A stretch of DNA of 31,023 nucleotides from a virus. Below the pieces are notes generated by a model, which was given only the letters and a program-made list of their open reading frames with translations, was not told the origin of the DNA and did no database searches. The stretch spans positions 1 to 31,023 of IMG/VR virus record IMGVR_UViG_3300042301_001794. One strand, written 5' to 3'. Positions 19,892-28,100 of the stretch are shown here, one piece after another. How positions within the stretch are numbered: position 1 is the stretch's first letter; the number at the start of each line of letters is the position of its first letter. Position numbers and translations under genes: made by a program.

Positions 19892-20485
19892 ATGAGTGAA
19901 GAACGGATTGCAGAGTTAGAAGAAGCGATGGAAGCGTTGAACGCCAAAAACCGCGAACTTCTTGGTGAAGTCAAAATTGCCAGAGCGAAAGCAAAGGGCG
20001 TGGAGATAGACCCAAATGATTTTATGGCGCTTCAAACTGAAAATGAAACGCTGAAGTCGCAACTCGACAAGGTTGCAAAGGAAAACACGAAGGTGATTGA
20101 AGGATTGCAAGCAACTATTTCCGAAAAGGATGGTGCGCTTCAGTCTTATCTAATCGACAACGGGTTGAACGATGCAATGCTGAAGGCTGGTATCAAACCT
20201 GAATTTATGGCGGCAGCAAAGGCCATGCTGAAGTCACAAACCAAGTTGATGTCTGATAACGGTCAATATTCTGCACTTATGGGTGACAAACCGCTGACCG
20301 AAGCAATTGCTGAATGGGCCGCTGGTGATGAAGGCAAGCACTTCGTTTCCGCACCCGCGAACTCTGGTGGTGGAGCCACTGGCGGGACAGGCAATGGCGC
20401 TCCTGCATTACCGAAGGGCAACCTTGGTGGTGACAAGACGCAGCGGACAAATGCAATCAAACAAATGTTCCCTGACCTACAATAA
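19892..20485 (+). CDS. Scaffold-like coiled-coil protein
   Basis: A 197-residue protein. Residues 1-90 are a long charged coiled coil (ERIAELEEAMEALNAKNREL, ALQTENETLKSQLDKVAKEN), followed by a helical region (GLNDAMLKAGIKPEFMAAAKAML), a Gly/Ala/Asn linker and a basic C-terminal helix (NAIKQMFPDL). Phage scaffolding proteins have this shape, with a C-terminal hook that binds the capsid protein, and they lie just before the major capsid gene, as here. The start at 19892 follows AGAGGAC; the longer frame to 19838 runs over the hairpin and is unlikely. Confidence 0.82.
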   Translation: MSEERIAELEEAMEALNAKNRELLGEVKIARAKAKGVEIDPNDFMALQTENETLKSQLDKVAKENTKVIEGLQATISEKDGALQSYLIDNGLNDAMLKAGIKPEFMAAAKAMLKSQTKLMSDNGQYSALMGDKPLTEAIAEWAAGDEGKHFVSAPANSGGGATGGTGNGAPALPKGNLGGDKTQRTNAIKQMFPDLQ

Positions 20486-20497
20486 GGATTTTGAATT

Positions 20498-21469
20498 ATG
20501 TCACTTTCGCAAATGAAGGTATTTAACGAATACGTTATGCCAGCCACCATCGAAACTCTCGCCCAGATGGTCGAGAAGTTCAATGCAGCATCGGGCGGCG
20601 CAATCCGTTTGACCACAACTGGCTTCGACGGCGACTTCTATCAGGAAAGCTTCTTCGCTGCCGTGCATAGCGCACAGCGTCGTGTTGACCGTTATGCAAA
20701 CCAAGCGTCTGCAAGCGCAACTGACCTGACCCAGCTTCAGCTTAACGGCGTAAAGGTTGCTGGTGGTTTCGGCCCAATCCGCTTTGAGCCTTCGCAGCTT
20801 ACATGGTTGCAGAAGCCAACATCGGAAGGCATCGAAGTTGCATCGCGTAACTTCGCTGAAGCTTTGATGGCTGACCAGTTGAACACCGCAATCGCTGCCC
20901 TTGTTGCTGCAATCGCTAACCAAGGCGCTGCAACGACTGTAGACGTTTCGGATGATGCTGCTGTAACCTATGGCACGATGAACTCCGCCAATGCTTTGTT
21001 CGGTGATAATTCGTCGAGCATCGTTGCCAACGTCATGAACGGCGCTGCGTATCACAAGCTGATTGCACAGAACCTGACCAACGGCGCACAGTTGTTCGTT
21101 GCACAGAACGTTCAGGTAGTTGACATCCTTGGCCGTCCTGTTGTCGTGACCGACGCCCCTGCGTTGTATGCTGCTGGCACACCAAACCTGTCGAAGGTTC
21201 TTGGTTTGGCCGATAGCGCAGCCATCGTTTATGACGGCGGCGACGTTATCAGCAACATCGAAACCAGCAACGGTCAGACCCGTATCGAAACCACGATGCA
21301 AGTCGATTACACCTTCGGCGTTGCCCTTAAGGGTTATAGCTGGGATGTAGCAAACGGTGGCAAGTCGCCAACGGATGCTGAACTTGCGACTGGTTCCAAC
21401 TGGGACAAGGTTGCCACATCAATCAAGCACACCGCTGGTGTCTTGGCAATTGGTGACGCTGACGCTTAA
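20498..21469 (+). CDS. Major capsid protein
   Basis: The 323-residue protein starts MSLSQMKVFNEYVMPATIETLAQMVEKFNAA and later has FDGDFYQESFFAAVHSAQRRVDRYA, GGFGPIRFEPSQLTWL, HKLIAQNLTNGAQLF and DYTFGVALKGYSWDVANGGKSP. This is the pattern of the Gp13-like major capsid group (HK97 fold). Codon use is biased to C-ending and common codons, as expected for a very highly made protein. AAGGATTTTGAATT precedes the ATG. No N-terminal delta domain is visible, in keeping with a separate scaffold gene before it. Confidence 0.9.
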   Translation: MSLSQMKVFNEYVMPATIETLAQMVEKFNAASGGAIRLTTTGFDGDFYQESFFAAVHSAQRRVDRYANQASASATDLTQLQLNGVKVAGGFGPIRFEPSQLTWLQKPTSEGIEVASRNFAEALMADQLNTAIAALVAAIANQGAATTVDVSDDAAVTYGTMNSANALFGDNSSSIVANVMNGAAYHKLIAQNLTNGAQLFVAQNVQVVDILGRPVVVTDAPALYAAGTPNLSKVLGLADSAAIVYDGGDVISNIETSNGQTRIETTMQVDYTFGVALKGYSWDVANGGKSPTDAELATGSNWDKVATSIKHTAGVLAIGDADA

Positions 21470-21478
21470 CCATAGTGC

Positions 21479-21507
21479 GGGGGCTGTCGGTTGGAAGGGC
21501 AGCCCCC
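21479..21507 (+). terminator. Hairpin after the major capsid gene
   Basis: A 10-bp stem with one wobble (GGGGGCTGTC at 21479-21488 with GGCAGCCCCC at 21498-21507) and a 9-nt loop lies 9 nt behind the capsid stop. A following AATCTGTTT is a poor T-tract. It may be a partial terminator that sets capsid above downstream genes, or a stabiliser of the capsid messenger. The next gene begins at 21527. Confidence 0.55.
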
Positions 21508-21526
21508 AATCTGTTTGGAGGATTTT

Positions 21527-21841
21527 ATGGCTAAAATCATTTACGAACCGCATCCAATAAACCCAGCGCGTAAAGCTAAGTTGCAAGCAGATGGTTACAA
21601 AATCATTGATGCTATTTTTGCCCCCGTTGGCACACCTTTGCACGAAAAACTGGATGTGGAAGAAAATGCTGTTGAAGCAGAACCCGTCATTGCCCCAGAG
21701 GTGGTGGAAGTGGTAGAAGCGCCAGTAGAAGAAACACCAGCCGTTGAGGAACCTGTTGAAGAAGCGCCTGTGGTCGAAGAAGCCCCAGTTGCCGAAGAAG
21801 CAGAAGCAACGACGAAAACTGGCAAAAGCCGCAAGGAGTAA
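21527..21841 (+). CDS. Acidic Pro/Val/Glu repeat protein between capsid and connector genes
   Basis: A 104-residue protein with an ordered N-terminus (MAKIIYEPHPINPARKAKLQADGYKIIDAIFAPVG) and an extended tail of Glu/Val/Pro/Ala repeats (VEEAPVVEEAPVAEE), ending in a basic TGKSRKE. The ordered part may bind the capsid, with the acidic tail exposed, as in head decoration proteins; this is inferred. TTGGAGG precedes the ATG. No catalytic motif is seen. Confidence 0.8.
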   Translation: MAKIIYEPHPINPARKAKLQADGYKIIDAIFAPVGTPLHEKLDVEENAVEAEPVIAPEVVEVVEAPVEETPAVEEPVEEAPVVEEAPVAEEAEATTKTGKSRKE

Positions 21842-21844
21842 CAA

Positions 21845-22357
21845 ATGGCATTCGTGGTCGAAACAGGTGCAGGGCTTTCTAACGCTAACAGCTATGCCAG
21901 CGTTTCGGCTGCGGATGGCTATGTTGCTGACCGTGGCATAACGGGCTGGGCAAGCCTGTCACAAACAATCAAAGAGCAATCGCTGGTTAAGGCAACCGAC
22001 TATCTGGAAGCCACATACCGCGATGCTTGGAAAGGCAATCGCGTCAAAGAAACGCAAGCATTGTCATGGCCCCGCTATAACGTGGTCGTGGATGGCTTTA
22101 ATTACGCCAGCAATGTTGTGCCGCCACAGGTCATCAACGCTTGCGTAGAGATGGCGCTACGGGCTTCGGCTGGCGACACGCTGATTGCCGACCAAGGCCA
22201 AAAGGTGAAGCGCGAAAAGATTGACGTAATTGAGATTGAATACCAAGATTATTCAGACCCGACGCAACGCTATCCCTTAGTTAATCGCATGGTCATGCCA
22301 TACCTTTTATCGTCATCGGAAAGCGGCTTTGGTGTAACACGGGTTGTCCGCACATGA
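21845..22357 (+). CDS. Head-tail connector, 'DnaT-like' family
   Basis: The 170-residue protein starts MAFVVETGAGLSNANSYASVSAADGYVADRG, then KEQSLVKATDYLEATYRDAWKGNRV, ALSWPRYNVVVDGF and VPPQVINACVEMALRAS. This family carries the automatic name 'putative DnaT-like ssDNA-binding protein' in databases, but by position after the capsid it is the head-completion adaptor (gp6/gp15-like). It would bind under the portal. It is followed by an ATGA-coupled neck gene. Confidence 0.85.
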   Translation: MAFVVETGAGLSNANSYASVSAADGYVADRGITGWASLSQTIKEQSLVKATDYLEATYRDAWKGNRVKETQALSWPRYNVVVDGFNYASNVVPPQVINACVEMALRASAGDTLIADQGQKVKREKIDVIEIEYQDYSDPTQRYPLVNRMVMPYLLSSSESGFGVTRVVRT

Positions 22358-22707
22358 GCAGCCAAGCGCAAACAGCATCACGGCTGCTTGCTAAATATGG
22401 CGAAGCGGTGTCCATCATCTTTCCTGTTTACGATGCAACAGACCCCATCACTGGCGCGGTCATCGGCACGGATACAAGCACGACAATAACGGGCAAAGGC
22501 TATCCGGCTGCTTACCACAAGCGCGATATTGACGGCACAGTGATACAGGCGGGTGATGTGCGCCTTATCCTTGAACTTATCGCCACGCGCCCCGCTGTGG
22601 GCTGCTTATCGACCATAGACGGCACAACATACCGCATCATGGATGTGCAACCCATCCGATTAACAGGTGAGGATGTGATTTACATATGCCAGCTAAGGTC
22701 AAATTGA
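22354..22707 (+). CDS. Neck / head-tail adaptor protein
   Basis: A 117-residue strand-rich protein with ASRLLAKYGEAVSIIFPVYDATDPITGAV, then GYPAAYHKRDIDGTVIQAGDVRLILEL and TIDGTTYRIMDVQPIRLTGEDVIYICQLR. The 'GEAVSI', 'GDVRLIL' and 'Y.I..VQPI' pattern is that of phage head-closure proteins (gp16/HK97 gp7-like). It is coupled to the connector by ATGA, and its stop overlaps the next start. Confidence 0.82.
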   Translation: MSSQAQTASRLLAKYGEAVSIIFPVYDATDPITGAVIGTDTSTTITGKGYPAAYHKRDIDGTVIQAGDVRLILELIATRPAVGCLSTIDGTTYRIMDVQPIRLTGEDVIYICQLRSN

Positions 22708-22874
22708 TGATACCAATCGGCCAGAGGGTTTTCTTTCCATCGCAATGGAACTCTGGCATTTTGGATAGCGTCCTTCACGATACGCAAAACCACGTTATCG
22801 CCTATATAATCAGGCTGGATGATGGTAAAAAGGTCGCCATTGATGTGCAAATCGTGGAGGCTTTAGATGATTAA
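22707..22874 (+). CDS. Small neck-region protein
   Basis: This 55-residue protein reads MIPIGQRVFFPSQWNSGILDSVLHD, then HVIAYIIRLDDGKKVAIDVQIVEAL. The all-beta look recalls a small SH3-like barrel. The ATG at 22707 overlaps the upstream stop (TGATG) and follows AAGG at 22694-22697; the frame also extends back to 22686, but without a comparable site. It lies among connector genes and may be a head-tail joining subunit. No family is recognised. Confidence 0.7.
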   Translation: MIPIGQRVFFPSQWNSGILDSVLHDTQNHVIAYIIRLDDGKKVAIDVQIVEALDD

Positions 22875-23262
22875 CAGCAAGATTAGCGCGGCACTTGCCA
22901 CGCAATTAAACACGCTTGAATTGCCGACACATTGGGAGAACGCGAAATTCGTTCCCCCTGCTGGCGACATTTATTTGAGCGAAACTTTATTGAGCGGTGA
23001 CACCATCCCTGTCGGCATTGCAAACGCAGCATCGGATGAATTTGGTGGCGTTTACCAAGTGCTTGTCTATGCCCCTGCGGACGCCAATAAAGGCCCAGCC
23101 CGTGCGACTGCCGATAATGTTGCCGCTGCCTTCCAGCGTGGCGATAGGCTCACTTATGATGGCGTGACAGTAACGATACAACGCACGACACAGAACCCAG
23201 CGTTTATGTCTGGTGACCGTTTTGTCATCCCTGTCAGCGTGACATATCGGGCATTTGCATGA
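22867..23262 (+). CDS. Tail terminator-like protein (DUF4128)
   Basis: This 131-residue protein begins MINSKISAALATQLNTLELP with IYLSETLLSGDTIPVGIANA, followed by GGVYQVLVYAPADANKGPARATADNVAAAFQRGDRL and PAFMSGDRFVIPVSVTYRAF. It matches DUF4128, a family in the tail-terminator place that caps the tail tube and joins it to the head. It overlaps the upstream gene by 8 nt and the next by ATGA. Confidence 0.85.
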   Translation: MINSKISAALATQLNTLELPTHWENAKFVPPAGDIYLSETLLSGDTIPVGIANAASDEFGGVYQVLVYAPADANKGPARATADNVAAAFQRGDRLTYDGVTVTIQRTTQNPAFMSGDRFVIPVSVTYRAFA

Positions 23263-23672
23263 CCACGTTCAGTCTGGACATCAAGGCGTTTGCTGAACGG
23301 GTTGAAAAGAACACCGACGAAGTTATTAGCAAGATATGCTTGGACTTATTGTCTGACATCGTTTTGAACACGCCTGTCGATACTGGTCGAGCAAGGGCGA
23401 ACTGGCAGTGTAGCATCGGCGCACCAGCATCGGGCGAAGTGTCGTATAATTCGGACGCTGGCAAGGGGATAGCAGCGCCAAAAGAAAGCGGCGCATCTGC
23501 TTATGCAATCGCTGCTGGAGCCACATCGGTAGCCAGTGCGCCGCGCAATATCTTTTGGATAACCAACAATTTACCATACATAAATCGACTTGAATTTGAC
23601 CAATGGTCAAACCAAGCGCCAAGTGGTATGGTGCGTTTGGCAATCAACCGCGCAGAACGCAAAATGCGTTAG
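23259..23672 (+). CDS. HK97 gp10-like tail completion protein
   Basis: A 137-residue protein with FSLDIKAFAERVEKNTDEVISKICLDLLSDIVLNTPVDTGRARANWQCSIG; the 'TPVDTGRARANW' motif is diagnostic of the gp10-like neck family. ITNNLPYINRLEFDQWSNQAPSGMVRLAIN follows, also typical. It would take part in head-tail joining. The next 58 bp (23673-23730) hold a T6 tract and a GGAG ribosome site, but no convincing promoter or terminator. Confidence 0.9.
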   Translation: MTTFSLDIKAFAERVEKNTDEVISKICLDLLSDIVLNTPVDTGRARANWQCSIGAPASGEVSYNSDAGKGIAAPKESGASAYAIAAGATSVASAPRNIFWITNNLPYINRLEFDQWSNQAPSGMVRLAINRAERKMR

Positions 23673-23730
23673 GGTGACTTGGCTGCTTTTTTGTGTTAAA
23701 TGTTCAATCCCATGCATGGAGATTTAAGTT

Positions 23731-24186
23731 ATGTCTGATATTGTTTCTTCGGTTGGCACTATCGTTTCAGTGTCCGCTACTGCCCCTGCCACTTATGACG
23801 CAACGGGCTTTGCTGCCCTCACTTGGTCGGCTTGTGGTGAACTTTCTGATTTGCCAGCATTCGGCGCAGAAGCTGCACTTGCAACCCACACGCCACTTGG
23901 CACGGGTATCGTTGCAAAGCGCCGTGGTTCGCTGAACTATGGTTCGGTTACGCTTGCAATGGCTTCGTCGTTTGACGACACAGGCCAAGGCGTATTGAAG
24001 ACCGCTGGTGAAGCAGCCGCTGGTTCGGACGCACAGGTGTCCGTCAAGGTTGCGCTTGTAACTGGTGAAATCCAGTATTTCACTGCACAGGTTATGTCAT
24101 ATAAAACGAATGTCGGTAATGCTGACGCCATCACGATGGCTGAAGTTACGCTTGAAATCGACAACTCGGTCGTTAAAGTAGACTAA
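23731..24186 (+). CDS. Major tail tube protein
   Basis: This 151-residue protein, beginning MSDIVSSVGTIVSVSATAPATYDATGFAAL, has VGELSDLPAF-like and THTPLGTGIVAKRRGSLNYGSVTLAMASSFDDTGQ motifs, then VSVKVALVTGEIQYFTAQVMSYKTNVGNADAITMAEVTLEIDN. This beta-rich layout with a C-terminal 'AEVTLEI' strand fits small siphophage tail tube subunits, which stack as hexamers. A GGAGAT site precedes the ATG. The strong hairpin behind the gene and its common codons fit an abundant product. Confidence 0.87.
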   Translation: MSDIVSSVGTIVSVSATAPATYDATGFAALTWSACGELSDLPAFGAEAALATHTPLGTGIVAKRRGSLNYGSVTLAMASSFDDTGQGVLKTAGEAAAGSDAQVSVKVALVTGEIQYFTAQVMSYKTNVGNADAITMAEVTLEIDNSVVKVD

Positions 24187-24197
24187 CGACAAACAAA

Positions 24198-24235
24198 CTT
24201 CCCCGTCGTGGCTGCATCCGACCACGGCGGGGGAG
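24198..24235 (+). terminator. Strong hairpin after the tail tube gene
   Basis: A 14-bp stem with two wobbles (CTTCCCCGTCGTGG at 24198-24211 and CCACGGCGGGGGAG at 24222-24235) encloses a 10-nt loop 11 nt behind the stop. Only ACATTTAAC follows, so no true T-tract. It is probably a partial terminator or a messenger stabiliser. Confidence 0.6.
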
Positions 24236-24270
24236 ACATTTAACATCGGTGCATTCGGATGGAGTTTAAT

Positions 24271-24678
24271 ATGTCTTTTGACCTTAATTCATTGAAGCCT
24301 GTAAAAGCCGATGACGGCGCTGTTTTGCAAATCGCACACCCTGAAACAGAAGAAATCATTGAGGGTATGACAATCACCCTGCTTGGACAGGACAGCAAGG
24401 TTTACCGCAAAATCCAAATGGCAAAGCAGCAAGCGGCATTGAACCGCATTTCCAAGGGCAAGAAGGCTGTCGATTTTGATGCCGAAAAGCTGGCAGAAGA
24501 CAGCATTGATGACCTTGTAAAGCTGACTGTTAATTGGGAAGGCTTTACGCTTGATGGCGCAAAGCTTGATTGCACACCTGAAAACGTCCGCAAAGTTTAC
24601 GGCGAATGGTCGTGGATAAAGGAACAGGTTTCGGAGTTTGTCGCAGACCGCGCAAACTTCTTTCGCTCAAACGATTGA
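24271..24678 (+). CDS. Tail assembly chaperone, upstream frame
   Basis: The 135-residue product begins MSFDLNSLKPVKADDGAVLQIAHPETEEIIEGMTITLLGQDS and has helical parts (KIQMAKQQAALNRISKGKKAVD, AEKLAEDSIDDLVKLTVNWEGF), ending with VYGEWSWIKEQVSEFVADRANFFRSND. This is the pattern of siphophage tail assembly chaperones (gpG-like), which coat the tape measure while the tube grows. I chose the ATG at 24271 because GGAG lies 5 nt upstream; the frame to 24259 has none. The end overlaps a second open frame, as expected for the gpG/gpGT pair. Confidence 0.85.
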   Translation: MSFDLNSLKPVKADDGAVLQIAHPETEEIIEGMTITLLGQDSKVYRKIQMAKQQAALNRISKGKKAVDFDAEKLAEDSIDDLVKLTVNWEGFTLDGAKLDCTPENVRKVYGEWSWIKEQVSEFVADRANFFRSND

Positions 24679-25099
24679 GCAATTAACCCTATTCGTAAAA
24701 CAAGCAGCTTGGCTTAACACAATCCCGTCGAAGGCAAAACGCCCTCGGCGGGAAACCAAGCCTGATACAATGCCACCCCTGCTTGGTGGAGCCTACCTTG
24801 TCGAAATTCTTTTCGAGGTTGGCCCCGCCAAGCCAATTGGCATGGGCGGCAACATCGCAATAGATGAAGTCGATTTGGCTGCTTGGATGTCGAACCAGTG
24901 CGTGACGTTGACGCCTTGGGAAGCCAAAACAGTCAGGCAGTTGTCCCGCGAATACGCTGCGATGCTATCGGAAGCTATTGAACCAAATACGCCAGCACCT
25001 TGGGTTGACCCTGCAATGATGACCCCCGAACGGCGGGATAAAATATCAAAAGCGATGTCTGATTGGGCAAATCGCATCAACACCAAGACAGGACGATAA
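24638..25099 (+). CDS. Tail assembly chaperone, downstream frame (probably made by frameshift)
   Basis: The open frame from about 24620 to 25099 encodes TIEQLTLFVKQAAWLNTIPSKAK, then MPPLLGGAYLVEILFEVGPAKPIGMGG, IDEVDLAAWMSN and TPWEAKTVRQLSREYAAMLSEAI. The 'wE...l..L...Y' part recalls the lambda gpT-like partner of tail chaperones. The only possible starts in the overlap are a TTG at 24638 without a good Shine-Dalgarno; the first ATG (24770) is late. The two frames differ by +1, so a fusion of about 275 residues by ribosomal +1 slippage, perhaps at TTT-C (24661-24664), is likely. A separately started protein remains possible. Confidence 0.8.
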   Translation: MSQTAQTSFAQTIEQLTLFVKQAAWLNTIPSKAKRPRRETKPDTMPPLLGGAYLVEILFEVGPAKPIGMGGNIAIDEVDLAAWMSNQCVTLTPWEAKTVRQLSREYAAMLSEAIEPNTPAPWVDPAMMTPERRDKISKAMSDWANRINTKTGR

Positions 25100-25112
25100 T
25101 CTTGTGTTATGA

Positions 25113-25138
25113 CCCAGATTAAGCGATAACGCTCTGGG
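25113..25138 (+). promoter_or_regulatory. Hairpin ahead of the tape measure gene
   Basis: CCCAG (25113-25117) and CTGGG (25134-25138) enclose an inner AGCG-ATAA-CGCT stem (25122-25133), with a 4-nt bulge on one side. It lies just before the AGGA ribosome site of the tape measure gene in a 57-bp gap and has no T-tract. It may tune translation of the tape measure. Confidence 0.45.
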
Positions 25139-25156
25139 CCTAACAGGATATTGCGC

Positions 25157-28100
25157 GTGGCAGATTTAGCAAACCTTCGTATTTCAGTTGATAGCCGTGA
25201 CGTGAAGTCTGCGTCAAATGACCTGAACGCAATGAAGTCTGCCGCTGGCACTGCGGAAGGCGCGTTGGGCAAATTTGGTTCGACCGTTAAAATGGCGACG
25301 GCATCGCAGCGCGAACTTAACAACGCAATAAAATCCACTGAACAGGCATACAAAGCAGCGGCTACATATGTGGCCGATTTGACTATGCAGACCAAGCGCC
25401 TTGGTATGTCGGCCATCGAAATTAAGAAGTTGGAAATCGCCACCGCAGCCGCGAACGCCCCGACACTGGCATTGCGAAATTCCATCCGTGAAGCTGGCGC
25501 AGAGTATCTTCGCGCTGCAAAATCGGGACAAGCATTTGCTGCAAGCGGTGGGATGGTCGGCGCATCGGCTGGCGCTCAACGCGCAGGGATGCAGCAACTT
25601 AGCTATCAAATCGGTGACGTTACCCAGCAATTTGCGCTCGGCACTAGCCCAATGGTTATTTTTGCTCAACAGGGCGGTCAGGTTGTTCAAGCCTTAAGCA
25701 TGATGAGGGGTGGCGCTAGCGGCTTGATTGGTTTCCTTGCAGGGCCGTGGGGAACTGTGTTCTTGGGCGTTATCATGATACTCGGCACATTCTTCAACAA
25801 AACGAAGGATGCCGAAAGTGCCACGTTGAATTTATCCGACGCCATCAATTTCCAAAAGATGAGCAATGCTGAACTTGGCAAATCAATTGATGAATTAAAT
25901 GCTGCCCAGCAGAAAGCCAACCGGACAAGTTTTGAAACCGAAAGGCAAGCTTACAACAATGCAGCGGGTGCGCTAACGCAAGCTGAAGGAAATCGTCAAC
26001 TTGCAATTTCACATTTGGAAGTGGCTAAAGCTGCGTTTACTGCACAAAAGGCAACATCAAAAGCGGGTTTAGAAATGAAGGCCGCACTTGGTTCTGCGGT
26101 ATACAATATCGAAAGCGAAATAAAAGCATTAGAAGGAAAGGTCGTAACTGCCAAAAACTTCTTAAAGGAAGCAAGCATTCCGATAGCAAGGCGCGAAGCT
26201 GCGGCGGCAACAGATGGCGCTGCCGCTGCAACATTGCGGTATGACAAGGCTGAACTAAAATTACGCCAAACCTTGCTTGCCAAAAACTTGTCGCAAGCAG
26301 AATTTACAAAGCAATACACAAGGGAACTTGTGCAATTGAATGTGACAAAAGAGCGTGAAATTCAATTGGCAAAGGAAGCTGAAAAGGAAGCCAACAAGCG
26401 TCAAAGAACGCCGAAACTTAGCGAAGCGCAGAAGCAGCAAATTGCCATCAAGGAAACCATTGATGATTTGAGGCAACAGGTTGAATTGTCGAAAGAGGGC
26501 GTTGTTGCCGAAGAAGCGCGTCTGAAGGTGGAATTGAAGCGTCAGGGCGCGACAGAAGAACAAATCACCACAATCCTTGATTTGACCAAGCAGTTAAAAG
26601 ACGTTGAAGAAAAGCGCAAAGAGGCCGAAAAGCGCACCGAATACGGAAGCCGCATTGATGACCTTAATAAAGAACTTTACCTTGTATCCACTGGCATGGA
26701 TATTGAGGAAGCAAGGCTGCGCGTTCAGCTTGCAAGGCAAGGTGCTTTGGAAAATGAAATCAACGCGATTGTCAAATTGACCCAAGAGCAAGCCGCTTTG
26801 AAGAAGGCTGAAGATGACCGCAAAAAGCTAATTGAAGATAGCAAAAAGGCATTTGAAGACTTTAATAACATAAAAATCGACATCAACTTCGACGCCATAT
26901 TTGGTGACATGGGCAAGGCGATGGGTGGCGTTGTTAATGTCTTTGACCAAATGCTTGACCGTCAAGAAAAATACAATGACCTTGTAAAGCTTGGCTTTAA
27001 GGATGACGCCGAACGTTCGGCGGCACAACAGCGCAACGCCCGTTTGCAGATTAACCAATACGCGAACCTTGTGAGCGCAGCCAAGGGCTTCTTCAAGCAA
27101 GGAACGACTGGTTACAAGGCTATGGAAGCCGCTGAAAAGGCATTCCGTTTGTTTGAATTGGCTATGGCCGCAAAGAGCGCCGCAGTTAAAATCGGGCTGA
27201 TTGCTGGAACGACTGGTGCTGTTGTTGCGGGTGCTGCGACTGAAACCGCTGCAACGGCTGCGGCTGAAGGAACGAAAACAGGGGTAACATTAGCTGGCGC
27301 GGCTGCGCGTATCCCAGTCAAAATAGCTGAAGGCGCAGCGTCAATGTTTGCGTCATTGGGGCCACTTGGCTTTGCTGCTGTTGCGGCGATGGTCGGCGTC
27401 ATGGCAGCATTTGGCTTTGGTGGTGGCGGAAGTCGCACCGCACCTAAATACAACACAGGCACTGGCACTGTAATGGGCGACACATCAGCGCAATCGGAAA
27501 GCCTGACCAAGAGCATTGAACGCTTGGCTGAAATAGACCGCTTGACCATGCGTTATAGCGCACAGATGGCTGGTAGCCTTAAGAATATCGAAATGAACAT
27601 AGGTGGTTTGACCAGCCTTCTTGTTCGCACGGGTGATGTGACAGCAAGCGGCGCAAACGTCAGAACTGGCACAAGCGGAATTGGTGACATCAACAAAACA
27701 CTTGGCGGCTTGATAAGCAAAATTCCTGTGCTGGGAACTGTTTTTGGTGGGTTGTTGAGCGCCGTTGGTTCTGTGGTCAACGCATTGTTTGGCACAAGAA
27801 CATCCATCGTCGGTCAAGGATTGAGCGCCGTTGCACAAACAATGGCTGACATTGTATCCCTTGGTTTTGAAGCAGAAAACTTCACCAATGTTCAAAGAAG
27901 AAGCAGATTTCTTGGGGTTACGGTAAGGACAAGGTATAGCACGGAAACCACAGAAGCCAGTGACGAAGTTAATCGTCAATTTACGCTTATTCTAAAAGGC
28001 TTTTATGATGCAATCAGTGCAGCATCAAATCCGTTGGGCTTGGCCCTTAATGAAGTGCAGGAGCGGTTAAACAGCTTTGTTGTCAACATCGGCCAAATAG

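Noticed and set aside
20501-21301. Long minus-strand frame opposite the major capsid gene
   Set aside because: A shadow of a strongly biased coding strand; the Cys/His/Arg-rich translation has no domain and no start context.
23326-23643. Minus-strand frame opposite the gp10-like gene
   Set aside because: Opposite a gene with a diagnostic motif; no supporting start or conserved pattern.
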